From Phascolarctobacterium sp. (GTDB lineage: Bacteria; Bacillota; Negativicutes; Acidaminococcales; Acidaminococcaceae): 38,459 bases of DNA. The notes below the pieces were generated by a model. The model was given only the letters and a program-made list of their open reading frames with translations, was not told the DNA's origin and did not search any database. The stretch is taken from the NCBI GenBank assembly GCA_030531205.1, contig JAUNOC010000012.1, positions 1 through 38,459 on the forward strand, read 5' to 3'. Of the stretch, positions 19,852-28,211 are shown piece after piece; position 1 is the first letter of the stretch, and each line of letters starts with the position of its first letter. Made by a program: the position numbers and the translations under genes.

Positions 19852-21499
19852 AGAAATACTGGCACAAGCCATAGTAGCAGCAGCCACAAAAGCACAAGGT
19901 GCAGGGGCGTTGCCGGCAGGGGATTTGGCAACTGCTGCTTTGGAAGTTCCTCCGCAAAAAGAGTTTGGAGATTTTTCCACTAATTTTGCCATGAAAAATA
20001 CCAAAATTTTGAAATGCAATCCTCGCTTAATTGCACAAGCGATTATTGATAATTTGGATTGTCCTTTTGTGGACAGAATGGAAATTGCAGGCCCCGGCTT
20101 TTTGAATTTTTATCTTAAATCCGATTGGCTCTATGTGATGCTGGGGGAGATTGTCAAAGCGGGCAAGAATTATGGCAATTTGCCGAAACGCAATGATGGG
20201 CAAATTCAGGTGGAGTTTGTCAGTGCCAACCCTACGGGCCCGTTGCATGTGGGGCACGGACGGGGAGCCGCTTATGGCAGTGCTTTGTGTAATTTGCTGG
20301 AAGCAGCAGGTTATGATGTAGAACGGGAATATTATATTAATGATGCCGGCAACCAAATGAATGGTTTGGCGGATAGTGTAGATTTGCGGTACCGTGAATT
20401 ATTGGGCGAAAAAATTAACGAAGAAGAATTGGTTTATCATGGTGAAGATATTATAGAAACTGCCCAAAGAATTGTGAAAAATTATGGTGATAAGTTTTTG
20501 AAACTGAGTGTGGAAGAAAGACGCAAAGAATTTCTTTCTTTGGCATATCAAGAGAAATTGGCGGCAGTCCGTGAGGACTTGGCAAATTTCAATGTTACCT
20601 ATGACGTGTGGTTCAGTGAGAAGACCTTGCATGAAACAGGGGCTATTAAGTCCGCTTGTGATTTGCTTAAAGAGCGTGGCTATATGTATGAAAAAGACGG
20701 TGCTTTGTGGTTGAATGCTACAGAGCATGGGGACGATAAGGACAGAGTAGTAATCCGTGATAATGGTGTGCCTACTTATTTTGCGGCAGACATTGCCTAC
20801 CACAAAAATAAGTTTGAGCGTGGTTTTAAGAAGGTCATTAACATTTGGGGGGCTGACCATCATGGTTATGTTGCCAGGATGAAAGCGGCTATTGGTGCTT
20901 TGGGGTATGAACCTGAACAGTTGGAAGTTTTGCTTTTGCAGATGGTTTCTCTTTTCCGTAACGGGGAAATGGTGAAACTTTCCAAGCGTACCGGGAACAC
21001 AATCACTTTGAAAGAATTGATTGAAGAAGTGGGTGTGGATGCGGCAAGATTTTTCTTCGTTATGCGGAGCATTGACAGCCAGTTAGATTTTGATATGGGA
21101 CTGGCAACAGAAGAATCTAACGACAATCCAGTGTATTACATTCAATATGCCCATGCCAGAATTTGCAGTATTTTCCGTCAGTTGCAGGATGCCAATATTA
21201 TGGTTAAGGATACCCAAAATTTGCAAGTTTTGACGGATGCAACAGAAATTGATTTGATTAAAAAATTAGGTGATTATCCGGAAATGTTGGCAGGTGCCGC
21301 AGAGGACAGAGCAGTGCATCGTGTGGCCACCTATGTTCATGAATTGGCGGGCCTGTTTCATTCTTTCTATAATCAATGCCGCATTTTAGGTGTGGATGAG
21401 GATGTACAGCAAGCAAGAATTGCTTTGATTACAGCGGTACGTCATGTGGTTGAACACGCTTTAGGCATTTTGGGCGTATCCGCACCGGAACACATGTAA
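19841..21499 (+). CDS. argS: Arginyl-tRNA synthetase
   Basis: Class I aminoacyl-tRNA synthetase that charges tRNA-Arg in the cytosol. The 552-residue length is normal. Seen in order: N-terminal Add1 tRNA-binding domain ending in FGDFSTNFAM; the HIGH-type signature PTGPLHVGHGRG (residues 131-142, H136 and H139); the catalytic stretch VEREYYINDAGNQ; a KMSKS equivalent KLSKR at 379-383; and a DALR anticodon-binding domain at the C-terminus (HRVATYVHELAGLFHSFYNQC). ATG 19841 follows GGAGGAG at 19829-19835 and overlaps the upstream DUF1934 gene by 11 nt. No terminator follows directly; the spacer leads into a restriction-modification cassette. Confidence 0.97.
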   Translation: MNIKEILAQAIVAAATKAQGAGALPAGDLATAALEVPPQKEFGDFSTNFAMKNTKILKCNPRLIAQAIIDNLDCPFVDRMEIAGPGFLNFYLKSDWLYVMLGEIVKAGKNYGNLPKRNDGQIQVEFVSANPTGPLHVGHGRGAAYGSALCNLLEAAGYDVEREYYINDAGNQMNGLADSVDLRYRELLGEKINEEELVYHGEDIIETAQRIVKNYGDKFLKLSVEERRKEFLSLAYQEKLAAVREDLANFNVTYDVWFSEKTLHETGAIKSACDLLKERGYMYEKDGALWLNATEHGDDKDRVVIRDNGVPTYFAADIAYHKNKFERGFKKVINIWGADHHGYVARMKAAIGALGYEPEQLEVLLLQMVSLFRNGEMVKLSKRTGNTITLKELIEEVGVDAARFFFVMRSIDSQLDFDMGLATEESNDNPVYYIQYAHARICSIFRQLQDANIMVKDTQNLQVLTDATEIDLIKKLGDYPEMLAGAAEDRAVHRVATYVHELAGLFHSFYNQCRILGVDEDVQQARIALITAVRHVVEHALGILGVSAPEHM

Positions 21500-21500
21500 G

Positions 21501-21543
21501 TTTAGGGATTAGGGTTCAGGAACTAGGAATTAGGGACTAGGGA
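21501..21543 (+). repeat. Degenerate short tandem repeat (TTAGGG / CTAGGA type)
   Basis: Just after the argS stop the sequence repeats variants of a 6-8 nt unit (TTAGGGA, TTAGGGTT, CTAGGA, TTAGGGA, CTAGGGA). It lies at the left boundary of the AT-rich restriction-modification cassette and may be a recombination or slippage scar. No protein-coding signal is seen. Confidence 0.5.
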
Positions 21544-21620
21544 TAAAAATGAAGAATGAAAGACTTAATTACATTAAATTAAGATGGTTGTGTTAATGGA
21601 TTTTGAAGGGAGTGATTTGT

Positions 21621-22226
21621 ATGAAACTTGATAAACAGCAAAAAGAATTAGTGAAAGATATTGAATTTGCCGAACAACTGTACAAAAATTTGATAAAAAT
21701 TTTACCGTCTTTTAATGTTACCGATAAGAAAGTATTGCCATACGGATTAAAACCGCACACTCGTTCAGTAAGTTGGTTGGTTGAACAAGTTATAACTCAA
21801 CAAAGCAAATATCATTGTAAAGAACTTGGGTTAGAAGATGTGAATTTTGATATGCCTGATACATGCTTGCATGATTGTATTGTCAGAGCCAACAAGAAAA
21901 ATTACTACATTAACATAAAAGCACATAATTATGATGGGAAAGAAAATCAAAATGATATTGCAGCAGTAGAAAAACTTTACATGAACTATAAAGAATGTTC
22001 GGAATATAATGTGATTTATGTTTGTGTAGGCATTCATTTTGAGGGGATAAAAATTGTGTTTGATGAAGAATATTTGAAAGTTTTTACCGCACAATTTTTG
22101 CCTATTTATGTGAATCCAAGAAATGACAAGATACAAGCGAAGTATAGTCATACACCAATATTACGAAGCAGAAAGCAATTTCTTGATGAATTGGCGAATT
22201 CATCTATGAGTATTAAGTTGAGGTGA
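21621..22226 (+). CDS. Putative type II restriction endonuclease (PD-(D/E)xK-like)
   Basis: A 201-residue protein of unrecognised specificity. It sits 3 nt upstream of a DNA adenine methyltransferase gene, the standard layout of a type II restriction-modification pair. The centre shows a PD...xIK arrangement: P79-D80, then N98-I99-K100 after a hydrophobic strand (KKNYYINIKAHNYDGKENQND). This resembles the EcoRV/HincII active-site layout except that the second acidic residue is Asn. ATG 21621 was chosen because GGGAGTG at 21608-21614 gives good spacing; an earlier TTG at 21603 lacks that. The DNA is AT-rich compared with argS and pyrG, suggesting acquisition. Alternative: an unrelated accessory protein of the methyltransferase. 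Restriction role inferred from motif and context. Confidence 0.65.
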   Translation: MKLDKQQKELVKDIEFAEQLYKNLIKILPSFNVTDKKVLPYGLKPHTRSVSWLVEQVITQQSKYHCKELGLEDVNFDMPDTCLHDCIVRANKKNYYINIKAHNYDGKENQNDIAAVEKLYMNYKECSEYNVIYVCVGIHFEGIKIVFDEEYLKVFTAQFLPIYVNPRNDKIQAKYSHTPILRSRKQFLDELANSSMSIKLR

Positions 22227-22229
22227 AAG

Positions 22230-23018
22230 ATGAATAGTTTATTAAACAGGATTTTTAATGAAGATTGCATTGAAGGCATTGATAAAATACCTGATGAAAG
22301 TTTAGATTTAATTGTTGCTGACCCGCCATATTGTTTAGGTAAGGATTACGGGAATAATTCAGATAAAATGGATCCACAGGAATATTTGATGTGGACTTAC
22401 AAATGGATAGATAAAGTGATTCCTAAGTTGAAAGATACTGGCAGTTTTTATATTTTTCTAACTTGGAGATATAGTCCTGAAATTTTTTCGTATGTAAAAA
22501 AATATTTAACTATGATGAATGAGATAATTTGGGACAGAAAGGTTCCAAGTATGGGCGGCAGTACGAGAAGTTTTACATCGGTTCACGATAATATTGGTTT
22601 TTTTGTTAAATCAAAAAAATATTATTTTGATATAGATGCTGTGAGAATTCCTTATGATGCTGAAACAAAAAAAGCGAGGACACGAAAACTTTTTGAAGGT
22701 GCAAAATGGTTGGAATTGGGATATAATCCAAAAGATTTATGGTCTATATCACGGATACATAAACAAGCACCAGAAAGGGAAAATCATCCTACGCAAAAAC
22801 CATTGGCTGTTATTGATCGGATAATAAAATCAAGTTCTCCGATTAATGGTGTTGTTTTAGATCCATTTATGGGAAGCGGAACTACGGCAGTTTCATGTAT
22901 TAATAATAAAAGGAATTACATAGGGTTTGAAATAAATGAAGAATATTGTAGATTGATAGATGATAGAATTCGACGAATTGAAGCAGATTTATTTGATTTT
23001 GCAGTAGTTGCCCAGTAA
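22230..23018 (+). CDS. Beta-class DNA N6-adenine (or N4-cytosine) methyltransferase
   Basis: 262 residues. Catalytic motif IV D31-PPY34 precedes the SAM-binding motif [10 protein letters not shown] (from D211), the order that defines beta-class amino-methyltransferases. Other family signatures are [24 protein letters not shown] and the C-terminal [22 protein letters not shown] favours adenine N6 methylation. The variable region between them (residues about 90-180, [19 protein letters not shown] and following) probably sets target specificity, which cannot be read from sequence. It follows the putative nuclease gene with GAGGTGA overlapping that gene's stop, so the two are co-translated. Role: host protection, methylating the site cut by the partner. 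One 60-nt line counted by hand (22441-22500) is 25% G+C, far lower than neighbouring genes. Confidence 0.92.
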   Translation: MNSLLNRIFNEDCIEGIDKIPDESLDLIVADPPYCLGKDYGNNSDKMDPQEYLMWTYKWIDKVIPKLKDTGSFYIFLTWRYSPEIFSYVKKYLTMMNEIIWDRKVPSMGGSTRSFTSVHDNIGFFVKSKKYYFDIDAVRIPYDAETKKARTRKLFEGAKWLELGYNPKDLWSISRIHKQAPERENHPTQKPLAVIDRIIKSSSPINGVVLDPFMGSGTTAVSCINNKRNYIGFEINEEYCRLIDDRIRRIEADLFDFAVVAQ

Positions 23019-23056
23019 CTTTTGTTGTTATTTTATGTGTGAAAGGGGTATTTGTG

Positions 23057-24682
23057 ATGGCTATGAAGTACATTTTTGTCACTGGCGGGGTGGTTTCCAG
23101 TTTGGGAAAGGGTATTACTGCCGCATCTTTGGGTAGATTGCTCAAAGCAAGGGGTTATAAAGTTACTATTCAAAAGTTTGACCCTTATATCAATATTGAC
23201 CCCGGTACTATGAGCCCTTATCAGCATGGGGAAGTTTTTGTTACGGATGACGGAGCAGAAACAGATTTGGATTTGGGGCATTACGAAAGATTTATTGACA
23301 TTAACTTGTCCAAGGCATCCAGCGTAACGGCGGGCAAGATTTATCAGAGCGTAATTACCCGTGAGCGTAAGGGTGGTTATCTGGGCGGTACAGTACAGGT
23401 TATTCCTCATGTGACTAATGAAATTAAAGACAGAGTTTATCATGTGGGTAAGGAAGACCAGGCAGATTTTGTTATTACAGAGATTGGTGGTACAGTTGGC
23501 GATATTGAGTCCTTACCATTTTTGGAAGCGATTCGTCAAGTAAAAAAAGAAGTTGGTGCAGAAAACACTCTTTACATTCATGTAACTTTGGTGCCTTATA
23601 TCAGCGCGGCGGGGGAATTGAAATCTAAACCCACCCAGCACAGTGTCAAAGAATTGAGGAATATCGGTATTAGTCCTGATATTTTGGTATGTCGGGCAGA
23701 GAAACCTATTCCTAAAGATATGTGCGAGAAAATTGCCATGTTCTGTGATGTGGATGCGGATGCAGTTATCCAAAATTTGACTGCTCGGAGCATTTATGAA
23801 GTACCTTTGCTTTTGCAGGAGCAAAACTTGGATAAGATTGTATTGCGTAAATTGGGGGTGGAAGATAAACCTGCGAATATGCAACAATGGACGGAGATGG
23901 TTAATAACATTCTCACGGTACATGACAAAAAAGTGCAGATTGCAGTAGTAGGCAAATATGTAGAGTTGCAGGATGCTTATATTTCTATCACAGAAGCGTT
24001 GCGTCATGCGGCCTTGCACAATAATAGTGAGTTGGAAATTAAGTGGGTGAATGCGGAAAAGATAGAAGAACCTGGCACGAATTTAGACGAGGTGTTCAAG
24101 GGTATGAATGGTATTCTGGTTCCGGGAGGATTTGGTGACAGGGGTATTGAAGGGAAGATTGCCGCTGTGCAGTATGCCCGGGAACACAAGTTGCCTTTCT
24201 TTGGCATTTGTTTGGGAATGCAGGTGGCAGTCATTGAATTTGCCCGTCATAAATGTGGCATGGCGGATGCTAATTCCAGTGAGTTTAATCCCCGTGCGGA
24301 ATATCCTGTTATTGATTTGATGCCGGAACAGGTGGATGTGGAGGATAAAGGCGGTACTATGCGCTTGGGTTTGTATCCTTGCAAAGTTGCTCCTGATACC
24401 TTTACTGCTAAGGCTTATGGCGGCAACGAATTGATTTATGAGCGTCATCGTCATCGCTATGAATTCAATAATCAATTCCGTGAGAAATTGGAAAATGGGG
24501 GATTGGTTGTAGCAGGCACATTGCCAAACGGACGCTTGGTTGAAATTGTGGAATTGCCAAAGAGTGAGCATCCGTGGTTTGTGGGTTGTCAGTTTCACCC
24601 GGAATTCAAGTCCCGCCCGACTAAGGCGCATCCGTTGTTCAGGGACTTCATTGCGGCAGCGGTTGGAGAAATTAAAAATTAA
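23057..24682 (+). CDS. pyrG: CTP synthase
   Basis: Makes CTP from UTP, ATP and glutamine in the cytosol. 541 residues, normal for the family. The N-terminal synthase domain begins [23 protein letters not shown] and contains the [19 protein letters not shown] motif. The C-terminal class I glutamine amidotransferase domain has the nucleophile C385 in FGICLGMQ and the H514/E516 pair in FHPEF. ATG 23057 is preferred over an upstream GTG (23039) because AAAGGGG at 23042-23048 lies 8 nt before it; ATG 23063 is possible but worse spaced. It lies just beyond the restriction-modification cassette, in the position after argS. No clear promoter was seen in the 38-nt gap. Confidence 0.97.
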   Translation: MAMKYIFVTGGVVSSLGKGITAASLGRLLKARGYKVTIQKFDPYINIDPGTMSPYQHGEVFVTDDGAETDLDLGHYERFIDINLSKASSVTAGKIYQSVITRERKGGYLGGTVQVIPHVTNEIKDRVYHVGKEDQADFVITEIGGTVGDIESLPFLEAIRQVKKEVGAENTLYIHVTLVPYISAAGELKSKPTQHSVKELRNIGISPDILVCRAEKPIPKDMCEKIAMFCDVDADAVIQNLTARSIYEVPLLLQEQNLDKIVLRKLGVEDKPANMQQWTEMVNNILTVHDKKVQIAVVGKYVELQDAYISITEALRHAALHNNSELEIKWVNAEKIEEPGTNLDEVFKGMNGILVPGGFGDRGIEGKIAAVQYAREHKLPFFGICLGMQVAVIEFARHKCGMADANSSEFNPRAEYPVIDLMPEQVDVEDKGGTMRLGLYPCKVAPDTFTAKAYGGNELIYERHRHRYEFNNQFREKLENGGLVVAGTLPNGRLVEIVELPKSEHPWFVGCQFHPEFKSRPTKAHPLFRDFIAAAVGEIKN

Positions 24683-24702
24683 AAGTTAAAAATGAAAAAT
24701 TG

Positions 24703-24724
24703 TGGTAAGATGTTCCTGTGATTA
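24703..24724 (+). repeat. Truncated copy of a terminator-like repeat
   Basis: This stretch carries ATGTTCCTGTGATTA preceded by TGGTAAG. The same block at 29410-29431 is the left arm of a complete terminator. Here the matching right arm TCACAGGA and the T-run are missing, so the pyrG terminator seems to have been lost or replaced by the repeat material that follows. Confidence 0.55.
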
Positions 24725-24785
24725 TATTTTGGGTTTCAGGTGTGAGGTGTCAGGTTTTAGGGGAAAGTAGGAATATTGCGAACTT

Positions 24786-24921
24786 TGCCCTCTTGGTGAA
24801 GAGGGTGGCTTGCCTAAAGGAACATAGAAGGGCAAGACGGGTGATTGCACACGGCGAAGTTCTCAATCCTCAGTCGCCCGCCTGAAAAACTTATCGGCGA
24901 CAGCCCCTTCACCAAGGGGCC
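24786..24921 (+). repeat. Intergenic repeat family, copy A (MITE/REP-like)
   Basis: First of three copies (also 27496-27638 and 29919-30051). The left end forms a hairpin CCCTCTT-GGTG-AAGAGGG and the right end CCCCTT-CACC-AAGGGG. The two ends are imperfect inverted repeats of each other. The interior carries AGGAACATAGAAGGGCAAG and GGGTGATTGC, nearly identical in all copies, plus a variable segment closed by GTCGC/GCGAC. No ORF of its own. About 55 nt upstream (from about 24731) is also similar to the sequence before copy B. Confidence 0.85.
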
Positions 24922-24956
24922 TTAGCATTACGCATTATAATAAGTTGAGGTGTTTT

Positions 24957-25880
24957 ATGTTAAAAAAATTATTTGTAACAGCGGTTTTGCTTTTGGCGGT
25001 ACTCAGTTTTGTGGTGAGTTTGGTCAAAGGCAACAATAATAAGGACATCAGTTTGAATGTGCCGGAATGTGTGGCGGTAATCGATATTACAGGGCCGATT
25101 GTGAGTGGCGGCGTGGATGCCGGTCTGCTCAATCAGGTCAATGGAACGGGCAGCCGTGACATTATGGCACAGATTCGTGATGCAGCGGAAGATATAAGTG
25201 TCCGTGCTTTGTTGCTCAATATTGACAGTCCCGGGGGCAGTCCTACGGCGGCGGAAGAAATTGCCAAGGAATTGGCACGGTTCAAAGCGGAGAGCAAGAA
25301 ACCTGTTGTTGCAACTATGGGTGATATGGGTGCCAGTGCTGCTTATTGGATTGCGGCAGCAGCCAGTGATAAGATTTATGCCAACGCTACCACTATGACT
25401 GGTAGTATTGGTGTGTATATGCCTTACATGAATGTAAAGAAACTTTTGGACACTATTGGTGTGGAAAGTGGCATGATTAAAGCGGGCAAGAATAAAGGAA
25501 TGTTCACTGTGGACAGGGAAATGACGGAAGAAGAAAAAGCCATTGCTCAAAATATTGTCAACGAAATTCATGAGGAGTTTATCCAAGTGGTTGCTGAAGG
25601 CAGGCACATGGACGGTCAGGAATTACGCAAATTGGCAGACGGTAGAGTATATACGGGCAAGCAGGCAAAAAATGTTGGCTTAGTTGATGAAGTTGGCAAT
25701 TATTATGATGCTTTGGCAGAAGCCGCTAAATTAGGTGGCATCAGTGGTACACCCATTGTGAAGAGCAAACCTAAAGCATCTCCTTTGGAAGCACTTTTAG
25801 GTGCTAAGATTGTAGATGCGGTGAAAGCACAATTTTTACAAAGCATTACCACCGATATTGAAGGAACAACATCGAGGTAA
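24957..25880 (+). CDS. sppA: Signal peptide peptidase SppA, short form
   Basis: 307-residue membrane-anchored serine protease of the S49 family, which degrades cleaved signal peptides in the membrane. Residues 4-24 form the N-terminal transmembrane anchor. The catalytic core shows LLLNIDSPGGSP, then MGDMGASAAYWIA with the predicted nucleophile S127, then TTMTGSIGVY, and MIKAGKNKGMF with K180 as the probable general base (S147/K199 in Bacillus SppA, from memory). GRVYTGKQAKNVGLVDEVG is the usual C-terminal signature. ATG 24957 follows GAGG at 24947-24950; a TTG at 24945 is less likely. The stop is followed within 6 nt by the Yip1-like gene, so the pair is probably an operon. Confidence 0.92.
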   Translation: MLKKLFVTAVLLLAVLSFVVSLVKGNNNKDISLNVPECVAVIDITGPIVSGGVDAGLLNQVNGTGSRDIMAQIRDAAEDISVRALLLNIDSPGGSPTAAEEIAKELARFKAESKKPVVATMGDMGASAAYWIAAAASDKIYANATTMTGSIGVYMPYMNVKKLLDTIGVESGMIKAGKNKGMFTVDREMTEEEKAIAQNIVNEIHEEFIQVVAEGRHMDGQELRKLADGRVYTGKQAKNVGLVDEVGNYYDALAEAAKLGGISGTPIVKSKPKASPLEALLGAKIVDAVKAQFLQSITTDIEGTTSR

Positions 25881-25885
25881 GCACC

Positions 25886-26458
25886 TTGCGTAAGGAAAGT
25901 TTTTCGGTTCTTTTTGAAACTAAAGAAGGAATGGCAGAACTGGTAAATCAACCCTGTATGTGGCGTAGTGCAATTTATTTTGTAGCCAGCATGGGACTTT
26001 TTACCGGGGTTTGTACTAACACATGGCTGATGAGTCAGCCATTGGAAGTTAGAGCCGGTGTAGTTTTGAGTACCATTTTGTTTTTGGTCATTGGTCTATT
26101 TCTTTATGCCATGCTTCTGCACGGAATTATGGAAACCTTTGGCGCTTTGGCAGGGGATGCCAAGGCCTTGATTTGCATTCTGGGTTATACAGCATTGCCC
26201 TTTTTGGTTTTAACGCCGGTGGCTCTTTTGGCAGGGCGAATGGGCTTGGGGGGATTGCCGTTATTAGCAATTATTGCCATTTGGGGATTTATTTGGATGA
26301 ACTATCTTTTAGTCAGAGCGTTGGAAGTTGTTTACATTATCAGCGTCTGGCAGGCCTTGGGAGTAATTTTATTCAGTTTAATTTTGCTCTATGTGTTTTT
26401 CACCTGGCCTTTCAGGGTTGGTATTAATCTGTTAAAAGTGATAATGCAAAGTTTGTAA
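25886..26458 (+). CDS. Yip1-domain-like integral membrane protein
   Basis: 190 residues with about five hydrophobic helices (near 27-47, 58-80, 95-120, 125-150, 155-175), with the loop and spacing pattern of bacterial YIP1-family proteins; function unknown. The TTG at 25886 is taken as start because GAGGT (25874-25878), which overlaps the sppA stop, lies 7 nt upstream; the next in-frame ATG is 15 codons in and lacks a properly spaced site. The tight spacing to sppA suggests a joint role in the membrane, but nothing in the sequence tells which. It ends 15 nt before glpX, which has its own strong ribosome site. Confidence 0.7.
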   Translation: MRKESFSVLFETKEGMAELVNQPCMWRSAIYFVASMGLFTGVCTNTWLMSQPLEVRAGVVLSTILFLVIGLFLYAMLLHGIMETFGALAGDAKALICILGYTALPFLVLTPVALLAGRMGLGGLPLLAIIAIWGFIWMNYLLVRALEVVYIISVWQALGVILFSLILLYVFFTWPFRVGINLLKVIMQSL

Positions 26459-26473
26459 TGAAAGGAGAAAATT

Positions 26474-27439
26474 ATGAACAGAGAATTAGCATTGGAATTT
26501 GTAAGAGTTACGGAGGATGCTGCTATTGCTTGTGGCCCCTTGGTTGGTCGTGGCGACAAGAATGGTGCGGATGGCTTGGCGGTTGAAGGAATGCGGAGGC
26601 GTTTTGACTCCGTGCCTATCAGCGGTACTGTGGTAATCGGCGAAGGAGAATTGGACGAAGCACCCATGCTTTACATTGGTGAGAAGGTTGGCTGTGGTGG
26701 CCCTGAGGTGGATATTGCAGTTGACCCGGTAGAGGGAACTAATTTGGTCGCTAAGGGCAGACCCGGTGCCATTGCGGTTTTTGCCTGTGCTCCTAAAGGA
26801 TGCCTGTTACATGCTCCCGATATGTATATGGATAAAATTGCAGTCGGCCCCAGGGCAAAAGGTTGCATTGATATTGATGCTCCGATTGAGGAAAACCTCC
26901 GCAATGTGGCAAAGGCCTTGAACAGAAAAATTTCTGATTTGAACGTGGTGCTGCTTGACCGTGAACGTCATGAGGAATTGATTAACCGCATCCGCAAGGC
27001 AGGTGCCCGCATCAGTTTAATTACTGACGGTGATGTTACACCTATTTTGAATTGTGGCATTGAAGGTACTGGTGTACACATGTATATTGGCAGGGGCGGT
27101 GCACCGGAGGGTGTTATTGGTGCGGCTGCCATCAAGAGTTTAGGCGGCGATATGCAGGCACGGCTCTATCCTGAAAACGAGGAACAAATCAAGCGTTGCA
27201 TTAAAATGGGCGTTGAAGATTATCACAAAAAATTATTGTTGGATGACTTGGTTAAAGGTGATGATTGCATGTTCACCGCTACCGCTATTACGGATTGTGG
27301 CACGATGTTGAACGGGTTAAGATATTTTGGTAATGGTGTGCGTACTCATACTATTATTACCCGTTATGCAACAGGAACAGTGCGTTTTATAGACACGGTA
27401 CATAGTTTTGACAAGAAAAATATGCAGGTCAAATTATAA
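26474..27439 (+). CDS. glpX: Class II fructose-1,6-bisphosphatase (GlpX)
   Basis: Hydrolyses fructose 1,6-bisphosphate to fructose 6-phosphate in gluconeogenesis. 321 residues, normal length. Signatures: GTVVIGEGELDEAPML with metal-ligand acidic residues, DPVEGT at 84-89, SLITDGDV, and GRGGAPEGVIGAAAIK from residue 206. ATG 26474 has AAAGGAG at 26461-26467. No separate terminator is seen after the stop; the hairpin ends of repeat copy B lie 57 nt downstream and could do that job. Confidence 0.96.
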   Translation: MNRELALEFVRVTEDAAIACGPLVGRGDKNGADGLAVEGMRRRFDSVPISGTVVIGEGELDEAPMLYIGEKVGCGGPEVDIAVDPVEGTNLVAKGRPGAIAVFACAPKGCLLHAPDMYMDKIAVGPRAKGCIDIDAPIEENLRNVAKALNRKISDLNVVLLDRERHEELINRIRKAGARISLITDGDVTPILNCGIEGTGVHMYIGRGGAPEGVIGAAAIKSLGGDMQARLYPENEEQIKRCIKMGVEDYHKKLLLDDLVKGDDCMFTATAITDCGTMLNGLRYFGNGVRTHTIITRYATGTVRFIDTVHSFDKKNMQVKL

Positions 27440-27495
27440 TTAGGTATCAGGTCACAGGTGTCAGGTTAGAGGAAAGTTGGCATAGTGCGAACCCT

Positions 27496-27638
27496 TGCCC
27501 TCTTGGTGAAGAGGGTGGATTGCCTAAAGGAACATAGAAGGGCAAGACGGGTGATTGCACAGTTCGCATTGGAGACAAGTTATCAATCCCCAGTCGCAAC
27601 CACGTTCCTAAAAGCGACAGCCCCTTCACCAAGGGGCC
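27496..27638 (+). repeat. Intergenic repeat family, copy B
   Basis: Same architecture as copy A, with the same terminal hairpins and the shared core AGGAACATAGAAGGGCAAG and CGGGTGATTGC. The variable segment differs (27562-27615) but keeps the GTCGC...GCGAC closing stem. It fills most of the 304-nt glpX-to-symporter gap. The preceding 55 nt (27441-27495) resemble the sequence before copy A. The rest of the gap (27639-27743) is AT-rich with no gene; a weak TTGTCC-N17-TTTATT promoter-like pair is at 27674-27702. Confidence 0.85.
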
Positions 27639-27743
27639 ATATCATATAATCGGGAATTTTTGCAAAGCGAAAATTGTCCAAAATTATTCATTATTCTTTA
27701 TTAATTATTCATTGTCTTTAATTTTCTTGGCGGTGGTGAAATT

Positions 27744-28211
27744 ATGCAAAAAACTTGTTTATTAACAACAGAAAATATTGATACACTTTCGGCGGATATT
27801 CAGGAGTTTTTAAAGAAACAAAAGCAACAAAAAGAACACATTATCAAAGCACGCTTAAGTGCGGAAGCAGCATTGTTGCGTTGGTTGGAAGGTGGCTATC
27901 AAGATAAGGAAATTACATTAGAATGTAATGTGAAATTCGGTCGCCCTGTGGTGCGTTTGCTTGTCGTGGGGGAGCAACTTGACCCGCTGGAAGTGAAAGA
28001 TGAATATGATGATTTTGTTAATGTACTTCAAGAAAATCTTGGTAATACCGTAACTTACAGTTATGCCAGAAAAACTAATGTTGTAGAGATAAAACTGCCC
28101 TTTAAGCCCTTTGCTATGTGGCAAAAAAAATATTGTTGCAGTAATCTTGGCGGTTATTACCTGGGGAATAATCAGTTTTACAATACCTTCTATAGCACCG
28201 GTATTGAATAA
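27744..28211 (+). CDS. N-terminal, GHKL/RsbW-like domain of a split SDF symporter gene (5' fragment)
   Basis: The real content is residues 1 to about 127. RARLSAEAALLRWLEGG-type sequence (here IIKARLSAEAALLRW) resembles the N-box helix of histidine-kinase-like ATPase folds, followed by strands EITLECNVKFGRPVVRLLVVG and a C-terminal KTNVVEIKLPFKPF. I recall similar domains fused to the front of SDF symporters in Clostridia-related genomes. After an 8-A tract (28123-28130) this frame degenerates into cysteine- and asparagine-rich sequence and stops at 28211, while the membrane domain continues in the +1 frame. One gene of about 518 codons is therefore inferred for 27744-29301. ATG 27744 has GGTGGTGA upstream. 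As annotated it is either a broken gene or one that needs slippage. Confidence 0.6.
   Translation: MQKTCLLTTENIDTLSADIQEFLKKQKQQKEHIIKARLSAEAALLRWLEGGYQDKEITLECNVKFGRPVVRLLVVGEQLDPLEVKDEYDDFVNVLQENLGNTVTYSYARKTNVVEIKLPFKPFAMWQKKYCCSNLGGYYLGNNQFYNTFYSTGIE

Noticed and set aside
24936..24941. TATAAT before sppA as its promoter
   Set aside because: The predicted start would fall in the ribosome site and no -35 box lies at 16-18 nt.
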